From Lysinibacillus xylanilyticus (GTDB lineage: Bacteria; Bacillota; Bacilli; Bacillales_A; Planococcaceae): 64,000 bases of DNA. The stretch is from NCBI RefSeq assembly GCF_001708185.1, contig NZ_MDDN01000015.1:26953-90952 (forward strand), read 5' to 3'. The first letter of the stretch is position 1. The number at the start of each line of letters is the position of its first letter. Of the stretch, positions 44,219-53,135 are shown piece by piece. A program made the translations under genes and the position numbers. Below the pieces are notes generated by a model. It was not told the DNA's origin and ran no database searches. It saw only the letters and a program-made list of their open reading frames with translations.

Positions 44219-44284
44219 TATCTTCAATACACCTCTTTGCGACTTTATCTAATTAATTGTATTGTTTCCTTTATTGAATAAAGT

Positions 44285-44395
44285 ATGTACTTATTGAAGT
44301 AATGGGTAGCTGTACTTCAATAAGAAGTAGAGCTAAATTAAAGGCGTGGTTTAGTTAAACAAGATGATAAAATAATGTTAGTCCAAGCAAACAAT
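44285..44395 (+). repeat. Cassette tail module (degenerate)
   Basis: GAAGTAATGGGTAGCTGTAC, TTCAATAAGAAGTAGAGC and GGCGTGGTTTAGTTAAACAA. It is the last recognisable module; none is seen to the right. Confidence 0.5.
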
Positions 44396-44406
44396 CGAGG
44401 TAAATT

Positions 44407-44871
44407 ATGAAATTAACATTGGCAACAAACGAAGAAATCAATATCCTGCATTCAAAATATAAAAGATTTAACACTCACCTTCTTGAAAAGCCAAGTGAGT
44501 TATACAATCATATCGGTATTATGGATGTATTCAATCGTGTTCTTACTGAAGAAGAGGCATCTGAGTTATTGGGAAAAAATCATAATTTAAAGTATGGTGC
44601 AAATTTCTTGGATACTTTTACGCAACTTTTTCATCTAAAAGAGAGTGGAGTGTATGTACACATTTATAAAAAAGGATTGAGTAAAGAAGCGTTCAAATAT
44701 AAATTAAGTTGCTTAAATCGATCGGAGGCGAATCTCTTTCGAAAACTATTTTCCCATAGTAAGGGTATTTATAAAATAGGAGATGTGGAAGCCCTTGTCT
44801 TTTTAACGAAACTCTCAGTAACTGAACTATATTTCGCAGATTTTATTATTACCATCTGCGACGTCTTATAA
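44407..44871 (+). CDS. Protein of unknown function
   Basis: A 154-residue soluble protein (MKLTLATNEEINILHSKYKR; VFNRVLTEEEASELLGKNHN; FRKLFSHSKGIYKIGDVEAL). No family recognised. ATG 44407 has a weak GAGGTAAATT site. It seems to be the final gene of the cassette-like region; 44872-45252 shows no feature beyond AT-rich sequence. Confidence 0.6.
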   Translation: MKLTLATNEEINILHSKYKRFNTHLLEKPSELYNHIGIMDVFNRVLTEEEASELLGKNHNLKYGANFLDTFTQLFHLKESGVYVHIYKKGLSKEAFKYKLSCLNRSEANLFRKLFSHSKGIYKIGDVEALVFLTKLSVTELYFADFIITICDVL

Positions 44872-45252
44872 ATTTACATAGGTTGTTGATGGAGCTACGT
44901 AGTCATGTGTGGAGCTTCAGGAAAGGTTGAGGAAACATAACAAAAGGACTTGTATATATGAAGGTATTCCTTACATGTTCTATTGGTATACCGTAAACCG
45001 ATTTAATAATTTGAATTACAAATTCTTTATATCTGGGTCGTAGGAAACGTCAACTAAATAGGAAGAAAAAATAAGTGTTGAAATGAACTTCTAACGAAAT
45101 ACTTTATTTTCATGGATAGATGTCGTGAATTTTCACAGCTTGACCAAAAAAAATCTACCTAACGTAATAAATCCTAGCTCTATAACATAGCTTGTACATA
45201 TATATACTGATGAGTAAAAAAATCCCATAATAGAGAAGGGAGGACTGTGTAA

Positions 45253-45504
45253 ATGAAAAAATTATTAACTACAGTTCTATTCAGCAGCAGCGTTCTTTTC
45301 GTTCTTCATTCTATTTTAGTGCAAGAAAATAACACTGCAGTATCAAGTAACAAGATAACACCACAAGAATTAGAAGAATATCAGGAACGTATGGTAAAAG
45401 AAGGGATGGATAAATACAATGCAACTGCTGGTAAAGCTATACTATACGATAGTCGTGGAAACATAATCCATACATACAAAACAATATATAGAGGAGAAAA
45501 GTAA
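45253..45504 (+). CDS. Small secreted protein
   Basis: An 83-residue protein with a signal peptide (LLTTVLFSSSVLFVLHSILV) and a short mature part with a Glu-rich helix (PQELEEYQERMVKEGMDKYN) and a beta hairpin end. GGGAGGACTG precedes the ATG, and a strong terminator follows. Unknown family. Confidence 0.6.
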   Translation: MKKLLTTVLFSSSVLFVLHSILVQENNTAVSSNKITPQELEEYQERMVKEGMDKYNATAGKAILYDSRGNIIHTYKTIYRGEK

Positions 45505-45534
45505 AAGGATATACAATATTTAATATTGAGAATT

Positions 45535-45585
45535 AAAAAGAGGTTGTCCAATGGCCTGTTATGGACCATAAGACACCTCTTTTAT
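45535..45585 (+). terminator. Rho-independent terminator
   Basis: AAAAGAGGT-T-GTC and GAC-A-CCTCTTTT form the stem of a long hairpin, followed by T residues. Confidence 0.75.
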
Positions 45586-45717
45586 TATGTTCATTTTGTT
45601 TCAAGATTAGGTTTGTTGTTAGATTTAAAATATTTGAAGGGTGCTTCTGGTACAAAGATCTTAGTAAGTGCTATTTTAAATTGTTTAAAGTAGAATAGTA
45701 GTAAGGTATTTCACAAT

Positions 45718-45748
45718 AAACTCAACTAATCTGATTAGTTGAGTTTTA
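45718..45748. terminator. Rho-independent terminator
   Basis: AAACTCAACTAAT and ATTAGTTGAGTTT pair perfectly around CTG. Confidence 0.8.
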
Positions 45749-45799
45749 TGTTTTTATATAAAAATCTACTAAAATATTTTAAAGAAGATGTGATGATTA

Positions 45800-47929
45800 A
45801 TGGGAAAAATCGCAATTTTGGCAGAGAAACCATCTCAAGCAAGAGCTTATGCAGACGCATTTAAAATTAAACAAAAAGAGAAAATATTTATTGAATTGGA
45901 ACCTTGTTCTACTTTTCCTGAAGGTGCAGTAATTACGTGGGCAGTTGGTCATCTTGTTGAATTAAAGGAACCAAAAGAATATCAAAAAGAATGGGAGAAA
46001 TGGTCGCTTGGATCATTACCGATCATTCCTCAAAAGTTTGAAGATAAAGTTGTCTCTAAAATGTATACACAATTTAATGCTGTAAAAAAAATCTTTAGAG
46101 ATCCGCAAGTAACAATGATTTATAATTGCTGCGATAGTGAACGTGAGGGCTCAAATATCTTTTACTCACTTTTAAAAATGACGAAAGTAAATAAGCCTGT
46201 TAAACGATTATGGATCAATTCATTAGAGGTTGAGGAAATTCGAAAAGGTTTTAATAATATGCAAAGTAATGAGCGTGATTTGCTCATGTACCAAGAAGCA
46301 AAAACACGTCAAATTAGCGATTGGTTAGTAGGCATGAACTGTAGTCGCCTATATACGCTACTTTTACAAAAGAAAGGATTTAAAGGTAGTATCTCCATCG
46401 GACGTGTGCAATCGCCAACCGTATATTTAATTTATAAAAGACAACAGGAAATCGAACATTTCAAACCCGAAAATTTTTATGAAATTGAAGGGGTTTTTAA
46501 AGCACAAAATGGTGTGTATAAAGGGAAGGCAAAGTTAAAAACAAAAGAGCGTGCAGAGGCTGTGCAATTATTGCAACAACATGGGGTTGAACCGATGGAT
46601 ACAGGTTTAATTACAAGTGTAACGAACAAAACGAAGCGTATTGCACCACCAAAACTACATGCGTTATCAACATTACAAGCCGCCGCTAATAGACGTTGGA
46701 AATACAGTCCGTCGCATGTGTTGAAACTTACGCAATCACTTTATGAGAAAAAGCTAGTTTCTTACCCACGTACCGATTCACAGCTCATTACACATAATGA
46801 ATTTGCCTATTTAAATGAATCATTGGCAAAATATCAGCAGCTCGTCGGAAAGTCATTTAATGCGATCAATCGAGGGAATAACAAACGCTACGTCGACAGT
46901 GCCAACGTTGGGGAGCACTATGCTATTATTCCAACGAAAAAAGTGCCGACAGAAAAAGCGTTACAATCAATGAATGCTGATGAACGCAATATTTATTTCG
47001 AAATAGTCAATACGACACTCGCTATGTTTCATCAAGATTATGAATACGATGAAAAAACGATTATAACGAATGTCAAAAATTTAGAGTTTAAAACGGTAGG
47101 GAAAACAGAACTTGAAAAAGGTTGGAAAGAATTGTTTTCAAGTGAAAAAGAGTTGCAGGAGCGTGAAGAGTCGTTACCTGTCGTTTTCCAAGATGAAATG
47201 GTACAAAGTAAGGTTTCTATTCTAGAGGGCACGACAACGCCTCCTAAACCTTATACAGAAGGGCAACTCATTACGATGATGAAAACATGTGGTAAATCAG
47301 TTGAGGATGAAGAAGAAATCGAGGTGCTGAAATCGATTGAAGGTATTGGTACAGAAGCAACTCGGAGTGGCATTATAGAGACGATTAAAAAGCATGGATT
47401 TATCGAAGTAAAGAAAAATATCGTAAGTATCACTCCAAAGGGAGAGCTTTTATGTAGAGCGATTGAAGGGACATTACTTTCTAGTCCCTCTATGACAGCT
47501 AAATGGGAAATTTATTTAAATAAAATTGGTCGTGGGGAAGGCTCTGCTAAACATTTCATTGAAAGTATAGGCAAGTTTGTTAATCAATTAATAGCGGAGG
47601 TGCCTAAACAGTTAGAGTCACTCACAATTGATGCTGAGCAGTTTAAACCAGCTGTTGTGAAAGATATTGTGATGTGTCCGACATGTAAAGTAGGAAAAAT
47701 AGGTTTGCGTAAAAGCTTTTACGGTTGCTCGAATTATAAAAATGGTTGTAAGCAAACGTTCCCAGGAAGGTTATTAGGAAAAAAACTAACTGAAAAGAAC
47801 ATTAATGATTTATGTAAAAATGGTAAAACAGCTGTGGTTAAAGGATTTAAATCAAAGAATGGTAAACAATTTAATGCGTCACTCCGTTTAATAGAAGGAA
47901 AAATTGAATTTGAGTTTAATGAAAAGTAA
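45800..47929 (+). CDS. topB: DNA topoisomerase III (type IA)
   Basis: A 709-residue type IA topoisomerase that relaxes or decatenates DNA by single-strand passage. The Toprim domain starts with ILAEKPSQARAYADAF, and the catalytic tyrosine is Tyr322 in VSYPRTDSQL. The C-terminus carries a Cys4 zinc finger (CPTCKVGKIGLRKSFYGCSN) and a DNA-binding tail. The Toprim acidic motif reads CDSEREGSNI instead of the usual DPDREGE, so one acidic residue is replaced by Ser; this form recalls mobile-element TopB proteins. It may therefore be an acquired second topoisomerase III. Confidence 0.9.
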   Translation: MGKIAILAEKPSQARAYADAFKIKQKEKIFIELEPCSTFPEGAVITWAVGHLVELKEPKEYQKEWEKWSLGSLPIIPQKFEDKVVSKMYTQFNAVKKIFRDPQVTMIYNCCDSEREGSNIFYSLLKMTKVNKPVKRLWINSLEVEEIRKGFNNMQSNERDLLMYQEAKTRQISDWLVGMNCSRLYTLLLQKKGFKGSISIGRVQSPTVYLIYKRQQEIEHFKPENFYEIEGVFKAQNGVYKGKAKLKTKERAEAVQLLQQHGVEPMDTGLITSVTNKTKRIAPPKLHALSTLQAAANRRWKYSPSHVLKLTQSLYEKKLVSYPRTDSQLITHNEFAYLNESLAKYQQLVGKSFNAINRGNNKRYVDSANVGEHYAIIPTKKVPTEKALQSMNADERNIYFEIVNTTLAMFHQDYEYDEKTIITNVKNLEFKTVGKTELEKGWKELFSSEKELQEREESLPVVFQDEMVQSKVSILEGTTTPPKPYTEGQLITMMKTCGKSVEDEEEIEVLKSIEGIGTEATRSGIIETIKKHGFIEVKKNIVSITPKGELLCRAIEGTLLSSPSMTAKWEIYLNKIGRGEGSAKHFIESIGKFVNQLIAEVPKQLESLTIDAEQFKPAVVKDIVMCPTCKVGKIGLRKSFYGCSNYKNGCKQTFPGRLLGKKLTEKNINDLCKNGKTAVVKGFKSKNGKQFNASLRLIEGKIEFEFNEK

Positions 47930-47931
47930 AA

Positions 47932-47958
47932 GCGGAAGAGATTTATAATCTATTCCGC
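47932..47958. terminator. Palindromic hairpin after topB
   Basis: GCGGAAGAGATT pairs with AATCTATTCCGC (11 of 12) around TAT. A-rich on the + side and T-rich on the minus side, so its direction as a terminator is unclear. Confidence 0.45.
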
Positions 47959-48099
47959 AAAAAAAATTATAAATTGAATTTATCTTGCAATTTTTTGAAA
48001 TTCGCCTTCCTTTTTCATCATCATCACTATTTACTTCTGGATTGATTTCAGGGAAAAACGAATCCAAATTCTCTAGACTTAGATTTTTCTCTAAATTAG

Positions 48100-48400
48100 A
48101 ATTCATACCGATTAGATTTTTATGTGGTCATGGCGTGATCGAAGGACAAAAAGTATTCAGCTGCAGCAACTGGAAAAAGGGCTGAAAATTTGTTATCTGG
48201 AAAAACGATAATTTTTAGCCACTATGAAGTAGAAGCCAACCAAAACTATGGTTAAGAAATTGCTAGCAGACGGAACGGTGTTGGTAAAAGGCTTAACGAG
48301 TAAAAAAGGCTCTAAATTCGATGACCATTTAAAATATGAAAAAAATCTAGATAACGAATATTTTAAATGGAAGATGGAGTTTGCTGAAAAGAGGGAATAA
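48100..48400 (+). pseudogene. Remnant of a second topoisomerase III C-terminus
   Basis: Pieces in different frames: CGHGVIEGQKVFSCSNWKKG (zinc finger), CKFVIWKNDNF, then VKKLLADGTVLVKGLTSKKG and LDNEYFKWKMEFAEKRE. This is the C-terminal zinc finger and tail typical of Firmicute TopB/plasmid topoisomerases and parallels the end of the intact gene just upstream. Frames are broken at least twice. Confidence 0.65.
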
Positions 48401-48453
48401 AAATTAAATATGGTTTTTACATTAATTCTCTACTACCCTAAACTTCCGAAATG

Positions 48454-48498
48454 AAATAGGATAGCGTGTTCACTATAGAACATGCTATCCTATTTTTA
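48454..48498. terminator. Strong terminator
   Basis: AAATAGGATAGCGTGTTC pairs with GAACATGCTATCCTATTT (one G-T pair) around ACTATA, then TT. Confidence 0.85.
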
Positions 48499-48646
48499 TA
48501 CGAAATAGATATAATGTTCAGATATTCAAAAAATTTACTATTAGATATAATATCATTAATTGTTTTTATTCGTCATGGGACAAATCCCGCAGGCGTAGTA
48601 TAGTAGGTAGACTAAGTTACTATAAATCTTTAAAAGGAGATATGTG

Positions 48647-49498
48647 ATGACTACTATTAGAGAAATTGGAAGCTTATGTGTTACTGATAGAGATGGCTAC
48701 ATTATTAACCATTCAGATTGGAATAAAATCAACCCAATTTTTCTTCCTGTGATATACGATGTAATTAATACGTATTCCACTCATCTTCAAGATGACTTAC
48801 ATAGTGTATACATAAGAGGTTCCATTCCAAAAGGGATAGGTATTGAAGGAGTAGCTGATTTAGACACAATAGCGGTTACGAAGCAAAACCCTAATAAACT
48901 GCAGGTAAAGCGGTTAAAAGAAGTTGAACAAGAATTAAATCAAAAACATACTTGTGTAGATGGTATTGAACTAAGTTTTTACTGCGTAGAGGATATTTTA
49001 AATACGTCATCTTTTTCAATAATTAGTTTCATACTTAAAACCCATGGAATATGTGTGTTTGGAGAAGACTTGATACCTCAATTACCAAGATTTAGAGCTG
49101 ACGAAGCTCTAGCAAATGACCACCTTATTCATTTACAAGGTCAAATTAAAAATGCCAATGAAGATCTTCAAGATAATTTTGATATAGAAGATATTAAAGA
49201 TTGTTGCAAGTGGATTATGAAAATTATAGTAAGGGCTGGACTTGCACTTGTCATAACCAAAGAAAACATATATACAAGGGATTTATACCCTGCTTATAAA
49301 TTGTTTTCGAAATATTTCCCTGAAAAGGAAAACGACATGAGAAAAGCACTTGAATATGCAATTATACCCATAATAGATACAAACTTATTGTTATCGTTTT
49401 TAAATGAATTTGGAACGTGGATGGTTAGTGAAGCTGATAAATGGCTACAGTTCTATAACCCTAATAGAGAATTAAATATGAAACTATCATCTAATTAA
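48647..49498 (+). CDS. Nucleotidyltransferase-domain protein
   Basis: A 283-residue protein. The catalytic signature of the minimal nucleotidyltransferase fold is RGSIPKGIGIEGVADLDTIA (G-S-x10-D-x-D), followed by an acidic GIELSFYCVED that could supply the third carboxylate. The C-terminal helical half resembles that of aminoglycoside nucleotidyltransferases, but without clear drug-resistance signatures. ATG 48647 follows AAAAGGAGA. The substrate is unknown. Confidence 0.75.
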   Translation: MTTIREIGSLCVTDRDGYIINHSDWNKINPIFLPVIYDVINTYSTHLQDDLHSVYIRGSIPKGIGIEGVADLDTIAVTKQNPNKLQVKRLKEVEQELNQKHTCVDGIELSFYCVEDILNTSSFSIISFILKTHGICVFGEDLIPQLPRFRADEALANDHLIHLQGQIKNANEDLQDNFDIEDIKDCCKWIMKIIVRAGLALVITKENIYTRDLYPAYKLFSKYFPEKENDMRKALEYAIIPIIDTNLLLSFLNEFGTWMVSEADKWLQFYNPNRELNMKLSSN

Positions 49499-49606
49499 TA
49501 ACTTGCGAAATCGAATTCTGTATATGTAGCTAAAAATGGAATTAGCTTTGTTATTTTAGCCTACATTATCCACATTATAACAGACGGAATTGATTCCACA
49601 AACAGA

Positions 49607-49655
49607 AAAAGGTAATCATATTTTAGTCATATCTCATATGGGATTACCTTTTATT
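49607..49655. terminator. Rho-independent terminator
   Basis: AAAAGGTAATC pairs with GATTACCTTTT around a 24-base loop, followed by ATTTTT. Confidence 0.7.
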
Positions 49656-49811
49656 TTTAAGCATTTTTAGATTTTAGGTCAATCGTATAATACAAATAAA
49701 GTTTGATCAAAATACTTCTTTAAACTCAAATTTTACGATAAAAAAACTATTCGAGATTGATCATTTTCTTCGTATGTTGCTCAACAATTAGGAACAATAA
49801 AATATTTTTAT

Positions 49812-50324
49812 TTATGGATTTGTTTTTAAATTTTTTCCAATATATTGGACAATCTTGCGAAGTTCTGTAGATGATGGGCGTCCAAATGGACTAGTTTGTT
49901 TTTGTTGATATAACAGTTGTCCATTTTCATCAACTAGGAAATAAGCCGGCTCTCCATGCTTACCATGATCCTCATAGGGTGCATCTTCTCCATGATAAAA
50001 AACATCATATGCTTTTAATGTTTTTAACTCTTCATCAGCCAAAACAGTAAAAGTAAGATTGTGCTCATCAACCATTTTCTTTAAATTTTCCAATCGATCT
50101 GTCGAGAGGGTAATTAGATGTACATTCTTGCCTTCAAAATAACTTTTATTTTCTTCAAGCTCTTTTAATTCATGAAGACAAACAGGGCACCACGATCCTC
50201 TGAAAAAGATAATGAGATGCCAACTTCTATGCTGATTTTGATGAGATTCTAAAGAGAATTTTTCTCCATTAACTGCTGGAAGAGTGAAATCGGGTACTTT
50301 ATCACCCAAATTAAATATAGACAT
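49812..50324 (-). CDS. Peroxiredoxin / AhpC-TSA-family protein
   Basis: A 170-residue thioredoxin-fold protein: VPDFTLPAVNGEKFSL, then FFRGSWCPVCLHELKEL with Cys46 and Cys49, and the late motif EPAYFLVDENGQLLYQQK. The CxxC in a RGSWCPVC context is typical of the PRX-like2 / BCP-like alkyl hydroperoxide reductases, which reduce peroxides or serve as thiol reductants. AAGGAGGAT precedes the start. Monocistronic. Confidence 0.85.
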   Translation of the reverse strand: MSIFNLGDKVPDFTLPAVNGEKFSLESHQNQHRSWHLIIFFRGSWCPVCLHELKELEENKSYFEGKNVHLITLSTDRLENLKKMVDEHNLTFTVLADEELKTLKAYDVFYHGEDAPYEDHGKHGEPAYFLVDENGQLLYQQKQTSPFGRPSSTELRKIVQYIGKNLKTNP

Positions 50325-50697
50325 GCGTATCCTCCTTAAAATTGAAAATTCTATTCCTCCTTTATAGTATTTCCTGTTTTGAATTTGCTATGTAAAATAA
50401 AAAAATACAAATACCTTCTATATTCATGATAGTAGCTAAAATTTCGAGTCATCTTTGTCGGTATATCTTCTTCAATAATTCGTCCTTTATTTTGATTGTA
50501 CGAGCTATCTAATTGATTTCTCGCGCTTTTTAGCTAAATAGACTAAAATGGGATTTTGATCTAATATGCTGAGTATGTAAGAATAATATACTTTTCCTTT
50601 TCCTAAAATTAAGTGTGAAAAATCCATTTTTATTATTATTAATATCTATGATGGAATCGCCACTTGCACTAGAGAAAAGGTAGGGAGGCATGAATAT

Positions 50698-51744
50698 ATG
50701 AAAAACCTTGAAGATTTAATAAATGCAATTATTAATGAGTCAGTACTAAGGGGAAGAACGTATACCTATTTAATATTAGGGACTAAGAATTTATTTACGA
50801 GCGGATATTTTACTATTGTTAATAATGAAGCATCATATGATAGTGACATTACGATTGGACTTTTTAATAAGTATGTCAGCGAGATTAAGAGTTTTATGCA
50901 GGGACAGGGAATTCTTTGTATCAAAGTAGATGCGGGTACATTAGCTGAGCATTGCTTGGTGAAAGATATGAACCCGGAACTCCTTGATATGGATGTTTTT
51001 GAGTTACTTAATTATCAAAGGTACGGTTTGGAACCCATGGAGGGGGAAAGAAAAGAAGTTTTGCAGAGATCGTTACGGGCGGAAAAAATTAAAAATACAT
51101 TAGTCTTTGCGTGTTATATGAATGATTTGGACCGAATTAGAGAGTTAGTTATCCGTGCAAAAAAATCTGATTTGGATAAGATCTTGGAATCTCGGGGCAC
51201 TCCATTACAGTTTTGCAGTATGCACAATAATGTTGAGGCATTTCGATTATTAGCCGAAAGAGGCGCAAACGTAGGTAAACGAGCTCTCGCACAAACACCT
51301 CTTGAAATTGCTTTTAAATATTCAAGCGATATTGTTAATTATATACATTCGGAATATCCAGATATTTATGAGAAGGAGGTAAAAAAGAAAGGTTTTGGGA
51401 TCGCTCTTCATTGTCAAGATGTAGTTCTACTAGAAGACATTTTAAAATTAGGCTGCGACATGGACAAGGAAAGGAAGCCATTCCCTCCACTGCACAATTT
51501 TGCGGATACTAATAACGTTATCGGAATTAAATTCCTTTTGGATCGTGGAGCTAATATTGAATGTAGGAATCAGTATAAACAAACAGCGCTGCACAGGGCA
51601 ATTAAGGCTAGAAATACTGCTGCTGTTGAAATGCTATTAAAATACGGAGCGGACATTTATGCTAAAGATCATGAAGGAAAAACAATTTTAGATTTAGCGG
51701 AAACTTGTGAAAATAAAGATTTTTTACATTTTATAGGAAAATAA
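50698..51744 (+). CDS. Ankyrin-repeat protein
   Basis: A 348-residue protein. The first 120 residues form a domain with no recognised family. From about residue 140, ankyrin-like units appear: TPLQFCSMHNNVEAFRLLAE, PPLHNFADTNNVIGIKFLLD, TALHRAIKARNTAAVEMLLK and TILDLAETCENKDFL. Such repeats bind other proteins. AGGGAGG precedes ATG 50698. Partner and pathway unknown. The 370 bases upstream hold only the promoter regions of the two divergent genes. Confidence 0.8.
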   Translation: MKNLEDLINAIINESVLRGRTYTYLILGTKNLFTSGYFTIVNNEASYDSDITIGLFNKYVSEIKSFMQGQGILCIKVDAGTLAEHCLVKDMNPELLDMDVFELLNYQRYGLEPMEGERKEVLQRSLRAEKIKNTLVFACYMNDLDRIRELVIRAKKSDLDKILESRGTPLQFCSMHNNVEAFRLLAERGANVGKRALAQTPLEIAFKYSSDIVNYIHSEYPDIYEKEVKKKGFGIALHCQDVVLLEDILKLGCDMDKERKPFPPLHNFADTNNVIGIKFLLDRGANIECRNQYKQTALHRAIKARNTAAVEMLLKYGADIYAKDHEGKTILDLAETCENKDFLHFIGK

Positions 51745-51754
51745 TAGCGGGGAT

Positions 51755-51874
51755 GTACGAAGACGATTTCATAATAAAGGCAAAGATACAGCTTCAATTA
51801 GAAGATACTTAATTGAGTATGGCTTTCTAAATCGTAGCGATGATTGTACAACCTATTGGGTGAAAGAGGTTTAA
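51755..51874 (+). pseudogene. C-terminal fragment of a DUF2087 protein
   Basis: One open frame without a start encodes RRRFHNKGKDTASIRRYLIE, then YGFLNRSDDCTTYWVKEV. The order K/RRFH, R-R-x-L-I-E-x-G-x-L-x-R and YW is the DUF2087 signature found at the end of some ArsR-like or stand-alone regulators. The upstream part is lost. Confidence 0.55.
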
Positions 51875-51981
51875 AACATAGATAATTTTTATTACCCAAA
51901 TATTCCTAGAAATCACTTTAGTTGTTACTAATTTTTATATTAACTATACTTACGTTGTAATTACATAGAAAGGGTGATGGG

Positions 51982-52704
51982 ATGAGTAAGAACTTTATTA
52001 TATTTGGAGCAAGCCAAGGATTAGGTGATGCATTCGTAAAGGGTTTACCAATTGAAGGGGATACAGTATGGGTGGTGTCACGTACTCGACCAAGTAGTTT
52101 AGATATAAATGATGGCGTAAATCGTAAATGGCTGACTATTGATTTATCTAGTCAACAACATATTCCTGCTTTAAAAGAAGCTTTAAAAGGCGTTGCTATT
52201 GATGTATTAATTTACAATGTTGGAGTATGGGAAAAGCGTGGTTTTGAAGATGACTATACGTTTGATAACGATGAAGTTGGGGATATTGCAAACTTAATTA
52301 ATATTAATTTAACTTCCACAATTACATATATTCAGGCGCTTTTATCTAATTTAAGACAGGCGGAGAATGGGAAAATAATTTTAATAGGATCGACAGCAGG
52401 TTTAGATCATACGAATAATGCGCAAGTTTCGTTTGTGACATCTAAATTTGGCTTACGAGGCATTACAAATGCTTTACGCGAGCATGTGAGAAAAGATAAG
52501 ATCTCTGTAACGTGTATTAATCCAGGAGAACTTGCTGCTGAAGTACCTTTTGAAGAAGGGGCTGAAAAAGCAATTAAGTTGTATGAAGGTACACGTATTC
52601 CTGTACAAGATATTGTAGCCATTGTCCAATGTGTGATTAATCTATCACCAGTTTCATGTGTCAAGGAAATAAATATTCCTGCTATTACAGATATGAATGT
52701 ATAA
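51982..52704 (+). CDS. Short-chain dehydrogenase/reductase-like protein
   Basis: A 240-residue Rossmann protein: FIIFGASQGLGDAFVKGL (nucleotide loop GASQGLG), LIYNVGVW (the NNAG position) and ILIGSTAGL with the catalytic Ser. In the YxxxK motif the tyrosine is replaced: the sequence is SFVTSKFG with Phe151 and Lys155. Classical SDR chemistry needs that Tyr, so the protein may be inactive as a reductase, act as a binding protein, or use another residue. AGGGTGATGGG precedes the start. Confidence 0.8.
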   Translation: MSKNFIIFGASQGLGDAFVKGLPIEGDTVWVVSRTRPSSLDINDGVNRKWLTIDLSSQQHIPALKEALKGVAIDVLIYNVGVWEKRGFEDDYTFDNDEVGDIANLININLTSTITYIQALLSNLRQAENGKIILIGSTAGLDHTNNAQVSFVTSKFGLRGITNALREHVRKDKISVTCINPGELAAEVPFEEGAEKAIKLYEGTRIPVQDIVAIVQCVINLSPVSCVKEINIPAITDMNV

Positions 52705-52717
52705 TTCAGTATAAAAA

Positions 52718-52762
52718 AACGTCTCATATGTTGAATGATTTTGTTCAACGTGTGGGCCGTTT
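52718..52762 (+). terminator. Imperfect terminator hairpin
   Basis: AAACG ... TGTTGAA pairs with TTCAAC ... CGTTT around TGATTTTG. Confidence 0.5.
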
Positions 52763-52871
52763 AAAATGATGCTTATTTTACAATTATTTCCTTTGAACTT
52801 TACATATCATTAGTATTTATAATCCCATTTTAGATTCATTCAACGTGCAAACTCAACTCAATTGATTGAAA

Positions 52872-52958
52872 ATGAGTTCGAGAAAAGCATACGGAATTAT
52901 TGAAGATCTGTTTGGTTTTCAAATCCCATTAATGTTTGATGATCGACTAAGCATTTAA
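52872..52958 (+). pseudogene. Short protein fragment
   Basis: ATG 52872 to TAA 52958 encodes 28 residues, SSRKAYGIIEDLFGFQIPLM and FDDRL. It may be part of a histidine-phosphatase-like protein (S-x-R-K/R-A-x-x-x-I-E), but this is very uncertain. The surrounding 400 bases contain nothing else. Confidence 0.2.
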
Positions 52959-53100
52959 AGCTTCAGGCATTAGATATCTATAAATATGTTTTTTAAGTGG
53001 GTCTTTTCTTTTTCGATGGATGTTTTCTTGAAAATAGGATTTCTTGATGTCTAATGATTGGGGTGATTGAAGAGGGAAATAACTTAGAGAAATCAAAAAT

Positions 53101-53127
53101 AGAAAGTGAACCAGAAGTTCACTTTCT
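53101..53127 (-). terminator. Terminator of the 53136 gene
   Basis: AGAAAGTGAAC pairs with GTTCACTTTCT around CAGAA; on the minus strand ATTTTTGATT follows. Confidence 0.75.
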
Positions 53128-53135
53128 ATTCGGAT

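Noticed and set aside
25251..44395. CRISPR array
   Set aside because: Repeats are far apart, contain terminators and flank protein genes; no regular spacers and no cas genes.
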